From Gracilimonas sp. (lineage in GTDB: Bacteria; Bacteroidota; Rhodothermia; Balneolales; Balneolaceae): a stretch of 64,000 bases of DNA. The notes under the pieces were generated by a model. The model did not search any database, was not told where the DNA came from, and saw nothing but the letters and a program-made list of their open reading frames with translations. The translations under genes and the position numbers were made by a program. Where the stretch lies: the NCBI RefSeq assembly GCF_017641085.1, contig NZ_JAEPPI010000001.1, positions 1,541,421 through 1,605,420 of the forward strand, written 5' to 3'. How positions within the stretch are numbered: position 1 is the stretch's first letter; each line of letters starts with the position of its first letter. Of the stretch, positions 33,879-43,007 are shown piece after piece.

Positions 33879-36800
33879 TTAATCATTCTCTAAACTAACC
33901 GCCTCATACTCCTCCTCACTCAACCCAAACTCCGGGTCCACTACTTGTACCTCTTCCCAGGTGAGGTTGTAGAGCTTGTACACCAGCGTGTCTATTTGTT
34001 GTTCTAAGGCGGTGGTGTTCTGTCCGTCACTTCTTAATCTCTCTATTTTTTCAACTTTCTCAATAAGCTCTGCTTGAATTTTTTCATGTGCTAAATAAAT
34101 TGGTATCTCTGAAAGCGGAGTGTAAAATAATTCAAGTGTTTCGCCTTTTCTTTTCCCCCTGTGATATAGCCAAAAGAAAAATAAAGATGAATTTATTAGA
34201 GCTAATAAATATTTGAGTTGGACGTCTTCATGATCATTTTTATGAGTGATCAAGTAACAATCTGATCTACAGTACCAATCAATCTCATTGTAGGCAAAGC
34301 AATTGTCTTTAACTCTATATGGGACACAAATTTTTGGGCTTTTAAAAATGTTTTCATCTCTAGGCCATTGAAGTTGAAAATATTTTATTCGTCCATTTTT
34401 ATATTCTCTTCTATCTTTTAAAATACCCTCAAACCTCATTAAATGACGTTCAATATTTGGATAGTTTTCTATGCTATTAACATTTCTATCTAAGTATAAA
34501 AGCAATTTATCATTTTCAATTCTTGACTGGTATTTATCAATATCTGAATTTTTAAAAAACGGCTTCAATAGTTCCTTCTCATCACTATTAAAGCTTTTAA
34601 TCGTTTGCAAATCGCGTACATTCTCTAAGTCAAAAACATAAATACCGTCATTTATTGCAATTTTGCTTAGCGATTCAACTTTCTCAGTAAATCTATTAGT
34701 AAATTTATCACACCCACTCACTACCCCTTGGTTTATCTCAGTAATGTTTCCAAGTAGATCATCAGATTTATCTAAAATCTTCTCTAAAACCCCATTTACT
34801 CCTACTGAATCAGAATATGAAGTAGTTCCTGAAAGCCTTATATAATTCTTTGATCCATCGTACAGATCAATTGATTTAAATGATCTGTATTCTGTTTGCT
34901 CATCTTTATTACTTAAAATTTTGTTCAGTTCATTCGTCGACCCAGTACCATTTTTTTTAACGTCTATTATCTGTACGGATATATCTTTTGCAGCAGGCTT
35001 CTTAAAAATTGTTATTAAATTATGTTGGCCTCTGGCTGAATCAAATATCTTAAGCTCACCAAAATTTATTAGTTGCAGTATGCTACTTCTATCCTTTAAA
35101 TCGTTCCGAAGTTTTAGCGCTCCGTCAGCTGTTGGATAATAGTTTGTGGTAATAAAGGTATTTATCCCTTTTTCATTTGAGAGGTTGAGAGCTAAATGCA
35201 TAAAGAAGTAGAAGTAATCCATTTTACCTAAATAGAAATTTGATAATCCGCCCAATTGAACTCTTCTAAACTTCTCTTTATTACCAGACTCTCCAAGATA
35301 CGGTGGATTTGCAATTACGATATCAAATCCAGTTTGCTTTGTAAATTTTTCATTAAGCATCTCAGGAAAATCTAATTTCCAATCGAAATAGTGAATGCTA
35401 CTTGGGGTTTTTCTAAGAGATTCAAGCTTTTTAATTAAATCATTAAAGCCAATCAGTTTTAGTTTTCGCTCAGTATTTTCTTCAAATAAATTCCCCTTAT
35501 CCTCATTATTTGCAACATAATCTTCTCGATCAAAATGAAGCTGGTGAATTAAAGCTTCTACTTTATGCTGATCAATTTCCTTCTTCAAATTTTCTTTTTC
35601 TTCGGTATCGGCATCAAAATACTTTTCTTGTTTATCTACTATTGCACTTAGGGCTTTCTTTAAATTTTGGAGATGTTCTTTTGTGCTATCAACCTCTCCT
35701 TCCATTTCCCAATTAATATTAACAATCTGTTCCTCGCCATCTATAACTAAACGGCTCACCAGCGAATCCCCCACTACAATTTTATAATCCAGGTTGGGTA
35801 GGGCGGTGGGTTTTTCTTCATCCACAATCAGCGAGAGCCAAAAGCGTAGCCGGGCAATGTCCACGGCTCCTTTTTCAATATCTACCCCATAAATAGAGTT
35901 TTGGATGATCTGCTTTTTCACTTCCGCTGGGTGCCAGTCTTCGTCAGGCAGCTCCCAAATGGCCTGCACATTATCTGGGGAGAGATGGTGCAGCGTTTCC
36001 ACCGCCTGGTAAATTTCCTGTAAAATCCCCATCGGGAACGCGCCGGAACCAATCGCCGGATCGCAGACTTTCACCTCTTTCAGGGACTTCAAGAGTTGCT
36101 CGGTAAAACCTACCAGATCCCCCGCTTCCTGTTTCTTAATCAAATCCTCTAAATGGCACCGCAATTCATCTTTCTCCGAGTCCTCGGTGTCTTCAGCAGT
36201 TAATTCCGTCAGCAAATACTCTATCAAACTCTCCTGGCACATGTAGTGCACAATGGGCTTGGGCGTGTAGTAGGCGCCTTTGTCTTTGTTATCCTCCAGC
36301 AGGTTCTCAAAAATGTGCCCCAGCATTTCCGGGTCCACCGCAATGGTATGGTCACCCGGACTGTCCTCATGAATAGTAAAATTATAGGCACTCAGAAAAT
36401 CGAGAAAGCCCCGTGTATTCGGGCTTTCGGAATCCTCGGGATTGGAAAAAAGCTCTCCCGGCAACAGCAGGGTTTCAGTGTTATGGTCGGTTTCATCCTT
36501 CTCAAACAGTCCACCATTTAGAAACGGAATATACACCGTACTGCCATCGGGCATTTCAAAAGCATGATCATCGTCCCGGTTCAGCGTGTCAAAAAAGAGC
36601 TTTGTAAGCCACTGAGAGTAAAACTGATCTTTTTTATCCTCAGGAACCTGCTTAAAAAGGTCATAAATAAAATCCGGTTTGCCGTCATTAAAATCGGTGG
36701 ATTTCGCACCCAACCATTGTTTCTTCTGCACAAAATAGAGAAACACAATCCGGCCCAGCAGTTTCTTCACAAAATCACGGGCTTCCTTTTCATGATCGGT

Positions 36801-37487
36801 CGTCGCCTTAAAATAAAACTGAAACTGGGAGATACGGTCTCCAACTTCTTTTACTCCACTTTTGGTCCAGATCTTTCCGGTCAGGTGGCCCACAAACTTG
36901 TCGTACTGTTCTTTGTATTCCTTAAAAAACTCCTTGGACACCTTCTGTACCGAAAATGCTTCCAGTACATGTTCTAAGTTATTATCATCTCCCTTTTGCA
37001 CTACTTTGATCAGCCGTCCCGCTGCCGTTTTGCAGGATTCAGCAGGTCCCACTACATAGGTATAACGCTTTGGATGCGTTTCCTCTTTAATCGTATTGCC
37101 GTCCTCATCCCATCCATACCGTTCTGAATAAAAAGTAATGCGCCACTCATTTGTTTCCGGCTGGTAATAGGAAATTAATGCGCCATCCGTTAAACCGGCA
37201 ATTACTTCATTATCCACCAGTCTGCGTAACCCTACCCGATTGCGAGCAAGCTGTACCGAATCGGATTTAAGCTCCACTTCCAGAAAAATCAGCGTATCGC
37301 CATCCAGATCCACCTCTCCAAACTGCGAGATATGATTGGCCAGGTTTCGTTGCTCTTCCCGCGTGAAGGTGGTCGGACGATCCTGCGCAAACATATCGGC
37401 CTCCGGAAACAACTCCAGCAACACCTCTTTCCATGTATCCCGATTGTAGTTGGCTCTTAGCTTTCTTTGCAGCTCTTGTTTATTCAT
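33879..37487 (-). CDS. Eco57I-class adenine-specific DNA methyltransferase (type IIG-like restriction protein)
   Basis: 1202 residues. Methyltransferase motifs: motif X region GAYYTPKPIVHYM near 404-416, motif I VCDPAIGSGAFPMG at 474-487 and motif IV IANPPYLG at 725-732 (N6-adenine type). A target-recognition region fills about 850-1150 (RYKNG..., KSPKICVPYRV...). The N-terminus (about 40-110) contains FLEVELK near 68-74, which could be a PD-(D/E)xK remnant, but I cannot confirm a nuclease. It sits 18 bases after the PLD/helicase gene; such helicase-methylase pairs are known from defence islands. Codon content is closer to the host chromosome in its middle part than in its 3' part, hinting at a shuffled recognition domain. 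Confidence 0.82.
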   Translation of the reverse strand: MNKQELQRKLRANYNRDTWKEVLLELFPEADMFAQDRPTTFTREEQRNLANHISQFGEVDLDGDTLIFLEVELKSDSVQLARNRVGLRRLVDNEVIAGLTDGALISYYQPETNEWRITFYSERYGWDEDGNTIKEETHPKRYTYVVGPAESCKTAAGRLIKVVQKGDDNNLEHVLEAFSVQKVSKEFFKEYKEQYDKFVGHLTGKIWTKSGVKEVGDRISQFQFYFKATTDHEKEARDFVKKLLGRIVFLYFVQKKQWLGAKSTDFNDGKPDFIYDLFKQVPEDKKDQFYSQWLTKLFFDTLNRDDDHAFEMPDGSTVYIPFLNGGLFEKDETDHNTETLLLPGELFSNPEDSESPNTRGFLDFLSAYNFTIHEDSPGDHTIAVDPEMLGHIFENLLEDNKDKGAYYTPKPIVHYMCQESLIEYLLTELTAEDTEDSEKDELRCHLEDLIKKQEAGDLVGFTEQLLKSLKEVKVCDPAIGSGAFPMGILQEIYQAVETLHHLSPDNVQAIWELPDEDWHPAEVKKQIIQNSIYGVDIEKGAVDIARLRFWLSLIVDEEKPTALPNLDYKIVVGDSLVSRLVIDGEEQIVNINWEMEGEVDSTKEHLQNLKKALSAIVDKQEKYFDADTEEKENLKKEIDQHKVEALIHQLHFDREDYVANNEDKGNLFEENTERKLKLIGFNDLIKKLESLRKTPSSIHYFDWKLDFPEMLNEKFTKQTGFDIVIANPPYLGESGNKEKFRRVQLGGLSNFYLGKMDYFYFFMHLALNLSNEKGINTFITTNYYPTADGALKLRNDLKDRSSILQLINFGELKIFDSARGQHNLITIFKKPAAKDISVQIIDVKKNGTGSTNELNKILSNKDEQTEYRSFKSIDLYDGSKNYIRLSGTTSYSDSVGVNGVLEKILDKSDDLLGNITEINQGVVSGCDKFTNRFTEKVESLSKIAINDGIYVFDLENVRDLQTIKSFNSDEKELLKPFFKNSDIDKYQSRIENDKLLLYLDRNVNSIENYPNIERHLMRFEGILKDRREYKNGRIKYFQLQWPRDENIFKSPKICVPYRVKDNCFAYNEIDWYCRSDCYLITHKNDHEDVQLKYLLALINSSLFFFWLYHRGKRKGETLELFYTPLSEIPIYLAHEKIQAELIEKVEKIERLRSDGQNTTALEQQIDTLVYKLYNLTWEEVQVVDPEFGLSEEEYEAVSLEND

Positions 37488-37505
37488 AAAAAATCTTGTG
37501 TATGA

Positions 37506-40500
37506 TTAAACTGTAAATGATTCCGAAATGATAATTTTTGGTTCCAGCGGTGAATTTGTTCGTTCTTCTTGCTCCGGTTCAAATTCTGACTTCTCATTTT
37601 CCAGCAGAGGATAGGAATTCAGGATCTTGATTAGGTTTTGATGAAATTCCGAGCCTTTCAACTCTTTCACTTTTTTGAACAGTTTGTTCACTTCACGTGG
37701 CAATTTCTGAAATTTCCCAACGGCAACGGCTTCCCGTGCTTTTTTAAGCAGCTCCTTGTCTTCCTCTGAAGCAAATTCCGTATTGGACTGCATCTTCAAA
37801 ATACCAATGGCTTTCTTTTCATTGGGTCCCAGTTTATTTCCTGAGGAAGTTTCCAGGGCTCGTTTTTGAAGTCCTGCTTTAAACGATTGTACGGCAGAAC
37901 TTACTTGCTCGTGGTGTTGGTCGTGAAGCTTGGTTCCTTTCTCCGTGACTTTGGCTTCAAACAATCGGGCTGCTTCCACAAAGGTGAGTTCTTCCAGTTC
38001 GCCCTTCGCATCAATATAATAGAAGGCATCCCGCTTCTCGTTTTTCAGATAAGTGAGCGTGCTGAGCTTTCTGGTTTTATCCTTCCGGCCGGTTCGGGCT
38101 CTGAGTGGAACCGAGGATCGAATTTTGTTGTAAGTATCCGGGTCTTCATCCCGCAAACGCCGGAGGAAGTTCAGGTACACCAAGCGTTCATCCCGTTCTT
38201 CTTCCGGCACACGTTCAAACAATCCAAAGGAATCATATTCCTCTTCATCAGTATAAATCTGACTGTCCTCACCCAGTGCGGTATGAAAAGCCTGCAGCTT
38301 CAGGAAGGCTTTTTGATTCAGGTCGATCTCACTATCAGCTTCTTTCGTAGGATAAAAGTTGAAGATATGAATGGTATCGGACTGCGTTCCCACCCGATTC
38401 ACCCGGCCAATGCGCTGCATCAGCTTTGTGGAATTCCAGGGGATGTCGTAATTCACAATCACATTGGAACGATGTAGGTTTACACCCTCTGCCAACACTT
38501 CCGTGGTAATGACAATATTGTATTCATCTTTTTGTTCGGTGATCGGGATGTTGGCGTCAAAGTTTTCACGAATCAGCGGAGCACGGTCTTTTTGGTTATC
38601 ACCATCCACCGTCAGCACTTTTTGAATGCCATGCTCTTTCATTTTTTTGGATAGATAATCAATGGTTTCCTTCGATTCTGAAAACACAACCAGCTTTTGC
38701 TGATCATTAATTTCACTGCTCATGAAGGTATTTTTGAGCTCATCCAAAAAGGTATCCAGCTTGGGATCATAGGTAATTTTACTCCAGCGGTCGGTTAGCT
38801 CATCCAGAATTTCTTGATCGTTTTTAACCCCCGGCTTATAACGCTTGTCAAAATCATCGATTTCAAAAACCAGGATATCAGTGTCATCTTCCGGATCATT
38901 GAGCATCTCCTCTAATTCATCCTCGGTTTTATCATTTTGGTTGAGGATGTAGTCGGCAATATCCAGCTTTGGCGCTATATAAACCTTACCGTTCTCCAGC
39001 ATTTTCAGCATAGCCGAGTTATTTCTCCGATACCGTTCCAGTGATTTATAAAAAGCATGAAAACTGCTATCCAGTCGCTTTACCAATAGACTCTTCATCA
39101 AAATTGCCAGCTGATCGGAAATCACTTCCGCCTGATTATTGAAGAACTTTTCTTGCGCTTTTTTCGGCAAAAATCGAATCGCCTGATAACGATAGTATTT
39201 TAAACCAGTATCCGTGTATTTAAGCAACTGCATGGTTTTGTCATACAGCTCATTCAGTTTTGGGTCGAGCTGGTAGAGTATCGGTTTCGGAGGCTTTATA
39301 TCAGGGAAAGTCATGCCCTGCTCCGCCATATCCTTTCGGTACTCTTCCGTCTTCATGATATCGGTACGAGTCCGGCGTACAATGATGGGCTCTAATATCT
39401 TATTCCGAATAGTCTCGTAGATTTTCTTAACCCCCTTTTTGATCTTGGTGTTATCCCGTTCCTTTTTGAGCTTCTTATACTCATCAATCAACGGACGGAA
39501 AAAGCTTTGTAGGTTCTTTACCTCAAGGGAAGAATCTTTGGCATCCTGAAACAGATAAAGCAGGTTTCGGATATCCTGTGGTTTATTATTCAATGGAGTA
39601 GCCGTAACCAAGATCACTTTCTTTTCTCGGCTTCCGTCGGTTCCAGGTCGTTTTCGGGGTGTTTTACAGAGCTTCTGCAACTGCGTAAACATCTGGGCTT
39701 CATCACTGCGAAACTTGTGGGCCTCATCCACAATAATCAGATCATAATCTTCCGGATATCGGATTTTATGAAGGCTGCCATTGGTGATAAAATCTACATT
39801 GGGCACTTCAAAATCCCGGATCGTCTCCCGCCAGTTATTCTCTAAAGCAGGAGGATAAACCACCAAAATTTTGGTCCGATAGCCGTTGCTAAAATAGAAT
39901 TTCTTAGCAATAATACTGGCTACAATGGTTTTCCCAAGCCCAACCACATCCGCCAGAATAAACCCATTGTGATGCATGAGTTTATTATAGCCATCATTTA
40001 CGGCATCCACCTGATAATGAAGTTTCTTATAGCCTCGAGGCAAATCGGTAATGGATTCGGGATCGTATTCAATACTCTGCCCGAAATACTCCATCAAAAA
40101 TTTAATGTAGATCTCAAAGGGAGTGAATGAATCATTCAGGAAGGTTTTTTCAGTTAGCTCTTCAATGGATTTTGGCAAGATATCAATGCCTTCATCCCAT
40201 AAATCTTGAAACGTCTCTCTTGCAAACTCAACATCCCCAAAGCGGTCTAACTGCACATTAAATTCAAAATTCTTTTCCAGTCCGGCTGAGGTCATATTAC
40301 TGGAGCCAGTGATCACAAACCCTGAGTTGTGCTCGTTATAATTCTCTGGCCGGAAAATGTAGATCTTGGAGTGTAGCTTCTTACTAGGATGAGCTTTGAT
40401 CTGCACTTTCTTATCCACGATATCCTGAACAAACTGGATGATACCATCTTCAACCTTTTTGCTGTAATCAGCATTTTCAATATCCCTGCGGACCTCAGAT

Positions 40501-40766
40501 AAAAACTCAGTTCGTGTTACGTTAGTATTGAAATTGAACTCCAATCCCTTTCGGGCTGCCTCACTGATCAGGTGATCGACATCAATCCCAACCAAAATGC
40601 GAACTTCCTCCACTTCATCAATAAACTTCCGCACCCGAAAATAGCCGGAAGCTCTGAGGTACCCCACCAGCGCATCAAACTTTTTGATATCAACGTGTTC
40701 AAAAATCCCCTCAAATTTCTTGAGCAGGGTATTCCCTTTTTTATTGGTGAAAAAGTGGGTGTTCAT
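37506..40766 (-). CDS. PLD-nuclease/SNF2-type helicase fusion
   Basis: 1086 residues. An N-terminal phospholipase-D-like nuclease domain (1-190) has LHSKIYIF (His132, Lys134) and GSSNMTSAGLEKNFEFN at 154-170. An SF2/SNF2 helicase follows: ADVVGLGKT Walker A at 272-280, DEAH at 347-350, TATPLNN near 388-394, and a C-terminal lobe with RIGRVNRVG. The C-terminal part is charged and coiled. It probably translocates on DNA and cuts unmodified targets, with the adjacent methyltransferase giving protection; that partnership is inferred from the 18-base gap. Confidence 0.85.
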   Translation of the reverse strand: MNTHFFTNKKGNTLLKKFEGIFEHVDIKKFDALVGYLRASGYFRVRKFIDEVEEVRILVGIDVDHLISEAARKGLEFNFNTNVTRTEFLSEVRRDIENADYSKKVEDGIIQFVQDIVDKKVQIKAHPSKKLHSKIYIFRPENYNEHNSGFVITGSSNMTSAGLEKNFEFNVQLDRFGDVEFARETFQDLWDEGIDILPKSIEELTEKTFLNDSFTPFEIYIKFLMEYFGQSIEYDPESITDLPRGYKKLHYQVDAVNDGYNKLMHHNGFILADVVGLGKTIVASIIAKKFYFSNGYRTKILVVYPPALENNWRETIRDFEVPNVDFITNGSLHKIRYPEDYDLIIVDEAHKFRSDEAQMFTQLQKLCKTPRKRPGTDGSREKKVILVTATPLNNKPQDIRNLLYLFQDAKDSSLEVKNLQSFFRPLIDEYKKLKKERDNTKIKKGVKKIYETIRNKILEPIIVRRTRTDIMKTEEYRKDMAEQGMTFPDIKPPKPILYQLDPKLNELYDKTMQLLKYTDTGLKYYRYQAIRFLPKKAQEKFFNNQAEVISDQLAILMKSLLVKRLDSSFHAFYKSLERYRRNNSAMLKMLENGKVYIAPKLDIADYILNQNDKTEDELEEMLNDPEDDTDILVFEIDDFDKRYKPGVKNDQEILDELTDRWSKITYDPKLDTFLDELKNTFMSSEINDQQKLVVFSESKETIDYLSKKMKEHGIQKVLTVDGDNQKDRAPLIRENFDANIPITEQKDEYNIVITTEVLAEGVNLHRSNVIVNYDIPWNSTKLMQRIGRVNRVGTQSDTIHIFNFYPTKEADSEIDLNQKAFLKLQAFHTALGEDSQIYTDEEEYDSFGLFERVPEEERDERLVYLNFLRRLRDEDPDTYNKIRSSVPLRARTGRKDKTRKLSTLTYLKNEKRDAFYYIDAKGELEELTFVEAARLFEAKVTEKGTKLHDQHHEQVSSAVQSFKAGLQKRALETSSGNKLGPNEKKAIGILKMQSNTEFASEEDKELLKKAREAVAVGKFQKLPREVNKLFKKVKELKGSEFHQNLIKILNSYPLLENEKSEFEPEQEERTNSPLEPKIIISESFTV

Positions 40767-40844
40767 TCAGTATTTTATAAAATAGAATTCAAATTGATTT
40801 TGACCTAAAATAAGAGAAATCAGGAAGTTTTAAAGCAGTATTCA

Positions 40845-41957
40845 TTAGCTTTTTCTCTTTAGATCCATATCAACAAGTGATTGGATTTTGTCCTGAGTCA
40901 CCCTAGCTAATTGGTCCCAAGAGCTGATAACTTTTTCAAACCACTGATCACTTACATCAGTTTTCATGTGTTCATTCAAAACTTTGACCAGCTCTTCCTT
41001 GACTTCTCTTGCATAGTGTTCAGGTAGTGGATAGGGAAAAACCCCTGTCTTTTCAAATAACCAATGAATGGCTGTACGCGAAAGTTCTAGCGCCTCAACA
41101 AAGTATTTAAAATCATGCTTCAGGACTCTTAACCAACTATTCACATACTTAGCGTGACCTTTGCGAGGTGTTAGTTTATTACTGAACTGTGTTGTTAAAA
41201 TTGCAGTCCCCAATTCAGCGATCAATTCTTCAAAAGCATAAGCCGGGGAACCTTTCTTGTTAATCATACCACGATCACACCTTGAATTATGCCCCGTCCA
41301 ATGAATAATTTCATGAAGCAAGGTGGCATAATAGTTTTCCAGTGACGTAGCTCCTTCAACCTCTCTAAAAGAGGCCTTTGGCGGCATTATAATTTGATCT
41401 TTATCAACATTGTATAATGCTCTTGTACCTTTGTGTGCAATCTTTGCTTCCGTTTTTAAAACAAATTCTTCAATCTGCTCAAACTTTGGGGCTTGATTTT
41501 GGAACAGACCGATTTGGTTGATTCGATTATTTGTTACCTGATCAATATTGAATACATAGTGAAAAAAGATTCTAAACCCATCTATGTCTTCAGTTTCATC
41601 ATCTGCAAGCTCTAACTCTAATTGATCATATTCTTCGAGATCATCTTGTGGGATCACAAATTTTACTAATGTCCCCTTGGAGCCTTGCTGAACACCAGAA
41701 CCAAACTGATTCCATTGCCTCATCGTGGCCCAAACATTTTGCGAGTAACCTTTTTTCTGACACTCATCCCACAAAATCAGCAGGTTATTACCCCCATAAA
41801 ATTTCCCGGTCACTCTATTTTTGGCTTGTGGAATACCTTTATGCCAAGGCATCTCCCACTTATCAACCCCTTCTTCAATTTGCTCTATAATAGATTGAGC
41901 TATTTGGTTACTTCTGTTTTTGTGGTAAGCAATTTTTTCTTCCCAAGTCATTGGCAT
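40845..41957 (-). CDS. ArdC-like antirestriction protein (ssDNA-binding plus zincin)
   Basis: 370 residues. The N-terminal domain (about 1-135) matches the ArdC ssDNA-binding part (WEMPWHKGIPQAKNRVTGKFYGGNNLLILW, then GSGVQQGSKGTLV). The C-terminal domain is a zinc metalloprotease-like fold with HEIIH at 215-219 and a downstream EELIAE. ArdC proteins travel on plasmids and ICEs and protect incoming DNA against restriction. Its place directly before a restriction-type pair suggests either control of self-restriction or mobile ancestry of the island. Confidence 0.82.
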   Translation of the reverse strand: MPMTWEEKIAYHKNRSNQIAQSIIEQIEEGVDKWEMPWHKGIPQAKNRVTGKFYGGNNLLILWDECQKKGYSQNVWATMRQWNQFGSGVQQGSKGTLVKFVIPQDDLEEYDQLELELADDETEDIDGFRIFFHYVFNIDQVTNNRINQIGLFQNQAPKFEQIEEFVLKTEAKIAHKGTRALYNVDKDQIIMPPKASFREVEGATSLENYYATLLHEIIHWTGHNSRCDRGMINKKGSPAYAFEELIAELGTAILTTQFSNKLTPRKGHAKYVNSWLRVLKHDFKYFVEALELSRTAIHWLFEKTGVFPYPLPEHYAREVKEELVKVLNEHMKTDVSDQWFEKVISSWDQLARVTQDKIQSLVDMDLKRKS

Positions 41958-41998
41958 AAAATAGAATCCAGAATTTATCTTAAGCTAAAAATACATCA

Positions 41999-43000
41999 TT
42001 AATTGAATTGAACTAAGTCTTTTACCTTTTTTGAACTCTGTAAGTAATTATCCCAGTTGTCTTTAATCTGGTGCCATGCTGAATATTCAGAAGAATATCT
42101 TCCGGTTAAAAACAGTTTATTTTCTTTTATAACCTTCCCTTGGCCTTTTTCCAACTTCAAAAAGTCGAATCCTCTTTCTGCATTTAACACCCAAAAATCA
42201 GTCCAGATCTCTCTGCTGTGAAAAACCGGACTGGCACTTCCTCTCTGGGTATACAACTTTAAACATCCCTTATACTTCGGGATATCAATCATTTTACGAA
42301 TCCGCTCAATTGTCTCCTCAACCCTGCTGTTACTATCTGCATGTAAATCAGATATTATTTCGATGGTAAGCTGCTCGGGATCACTAAACCTGGTTAAGGC
42401 TTTAATCATACCAGTCAGGTCTATAGAATGTATATTCTTATATAAGTATGGATCCTTAATCCTGATATGCTTAAACGGGTGTACAAAGTTGGATAAAAAC
42501 CGTGCCCAGTTAAAAGTATCACCAATATTTAATGGAAGAGATTTTTCTTTAAATAAATGTCTCACTTTTGCTGTAAGAAGGTCATTGTCCTCAACTAACG
42601 GTTTATATCCCACTTTCATTAGTTCATTCTTCCAATGCGGGTCTTCTATTATTGAATGAAAGACCACATCAGCAGGCTGAGTATATGCGGAAGCCAAAGA
42701 TTTTAATATCGACTTCCTGATCTTAATATTCTCAAAGCTATCAGGTATCAAATCTTCTGATGTACGTGCTTTAATTTTTCCTGCTGCCTCCAGGCTGCTT
42801 AGAGATTTACCAAACTCTGGATCTTTATCACTCAAACTTTCCAATAAGTCATAAAGAGATTCACCATCGGCCCCCACAATGAGCAGGCTCTTTTTTATTG
42901 CCCTATATAAATCATAATAATTGTTCTCTTCATCAAACAAAGCTTTTCTGACATTCTCAGGAAAGCTCTTAAGAAAAGCAGTAGTTAGAAACCCATCCAT
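41999..43000 (-). CDS. Unrecognised effector-candidate protein paired with an AAA ATPase
   Basis: 333 residues, soluble. No family recognised. The N-terminal half is helical. The C-terminal third is alpha/beta with VFHSREIWTDFWVLNAERGFDFLKL near 256-280 and NKLFLTGRYSSEYSAWHQIKDNW near 289-311, a conserved-looking block whose His-x-Arg and following strand recall PLD-like or DNA-end-processing folds; this is inference only. It starts 7 bases after the ATPase gene stop, so the pair is one module. Possible role: toxic effector released or activated by the ATPase. Confidence 0.6.
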   Translation of the reverse strand: MDGFLTTAFLKSFPENVRKALFDEENNYYDLYRAIKKSLLIVGADGESLYDLLESLSDKDPEFGKSLSSLEAAGKIKARTSEDLIPDSFENIKIRKSILKSLASAYTQPADVVFHSIIEDPHWKNELMKVGYKPLVEDNDLLTAKVRHLFKEKSLPLNIGDTFNWARFLSNFVHPFKHIRIKDPYLYKNIHSIDLTGMIKALTRFSDPEQLTIEIISDLHADSNSRVEETIERIRKMIDIPKYKGCLKLYTQRGSASPVFHSREIWTDFWVLNAERGFDFLKLEKGQGKVIKENKLFLTGRYSSEYSAWHQIKDNWDNYLQSSKKVKDLVQFN

Positions 43001-43007
43001 ATTACAA

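Noticed and set aside
37866..38477. 203-residue plus-strand open frame
   Set aside because: It lies wholly opposite the PLD/helicase gene, whose motifs are intact; the opposite frame has no recognisable features.
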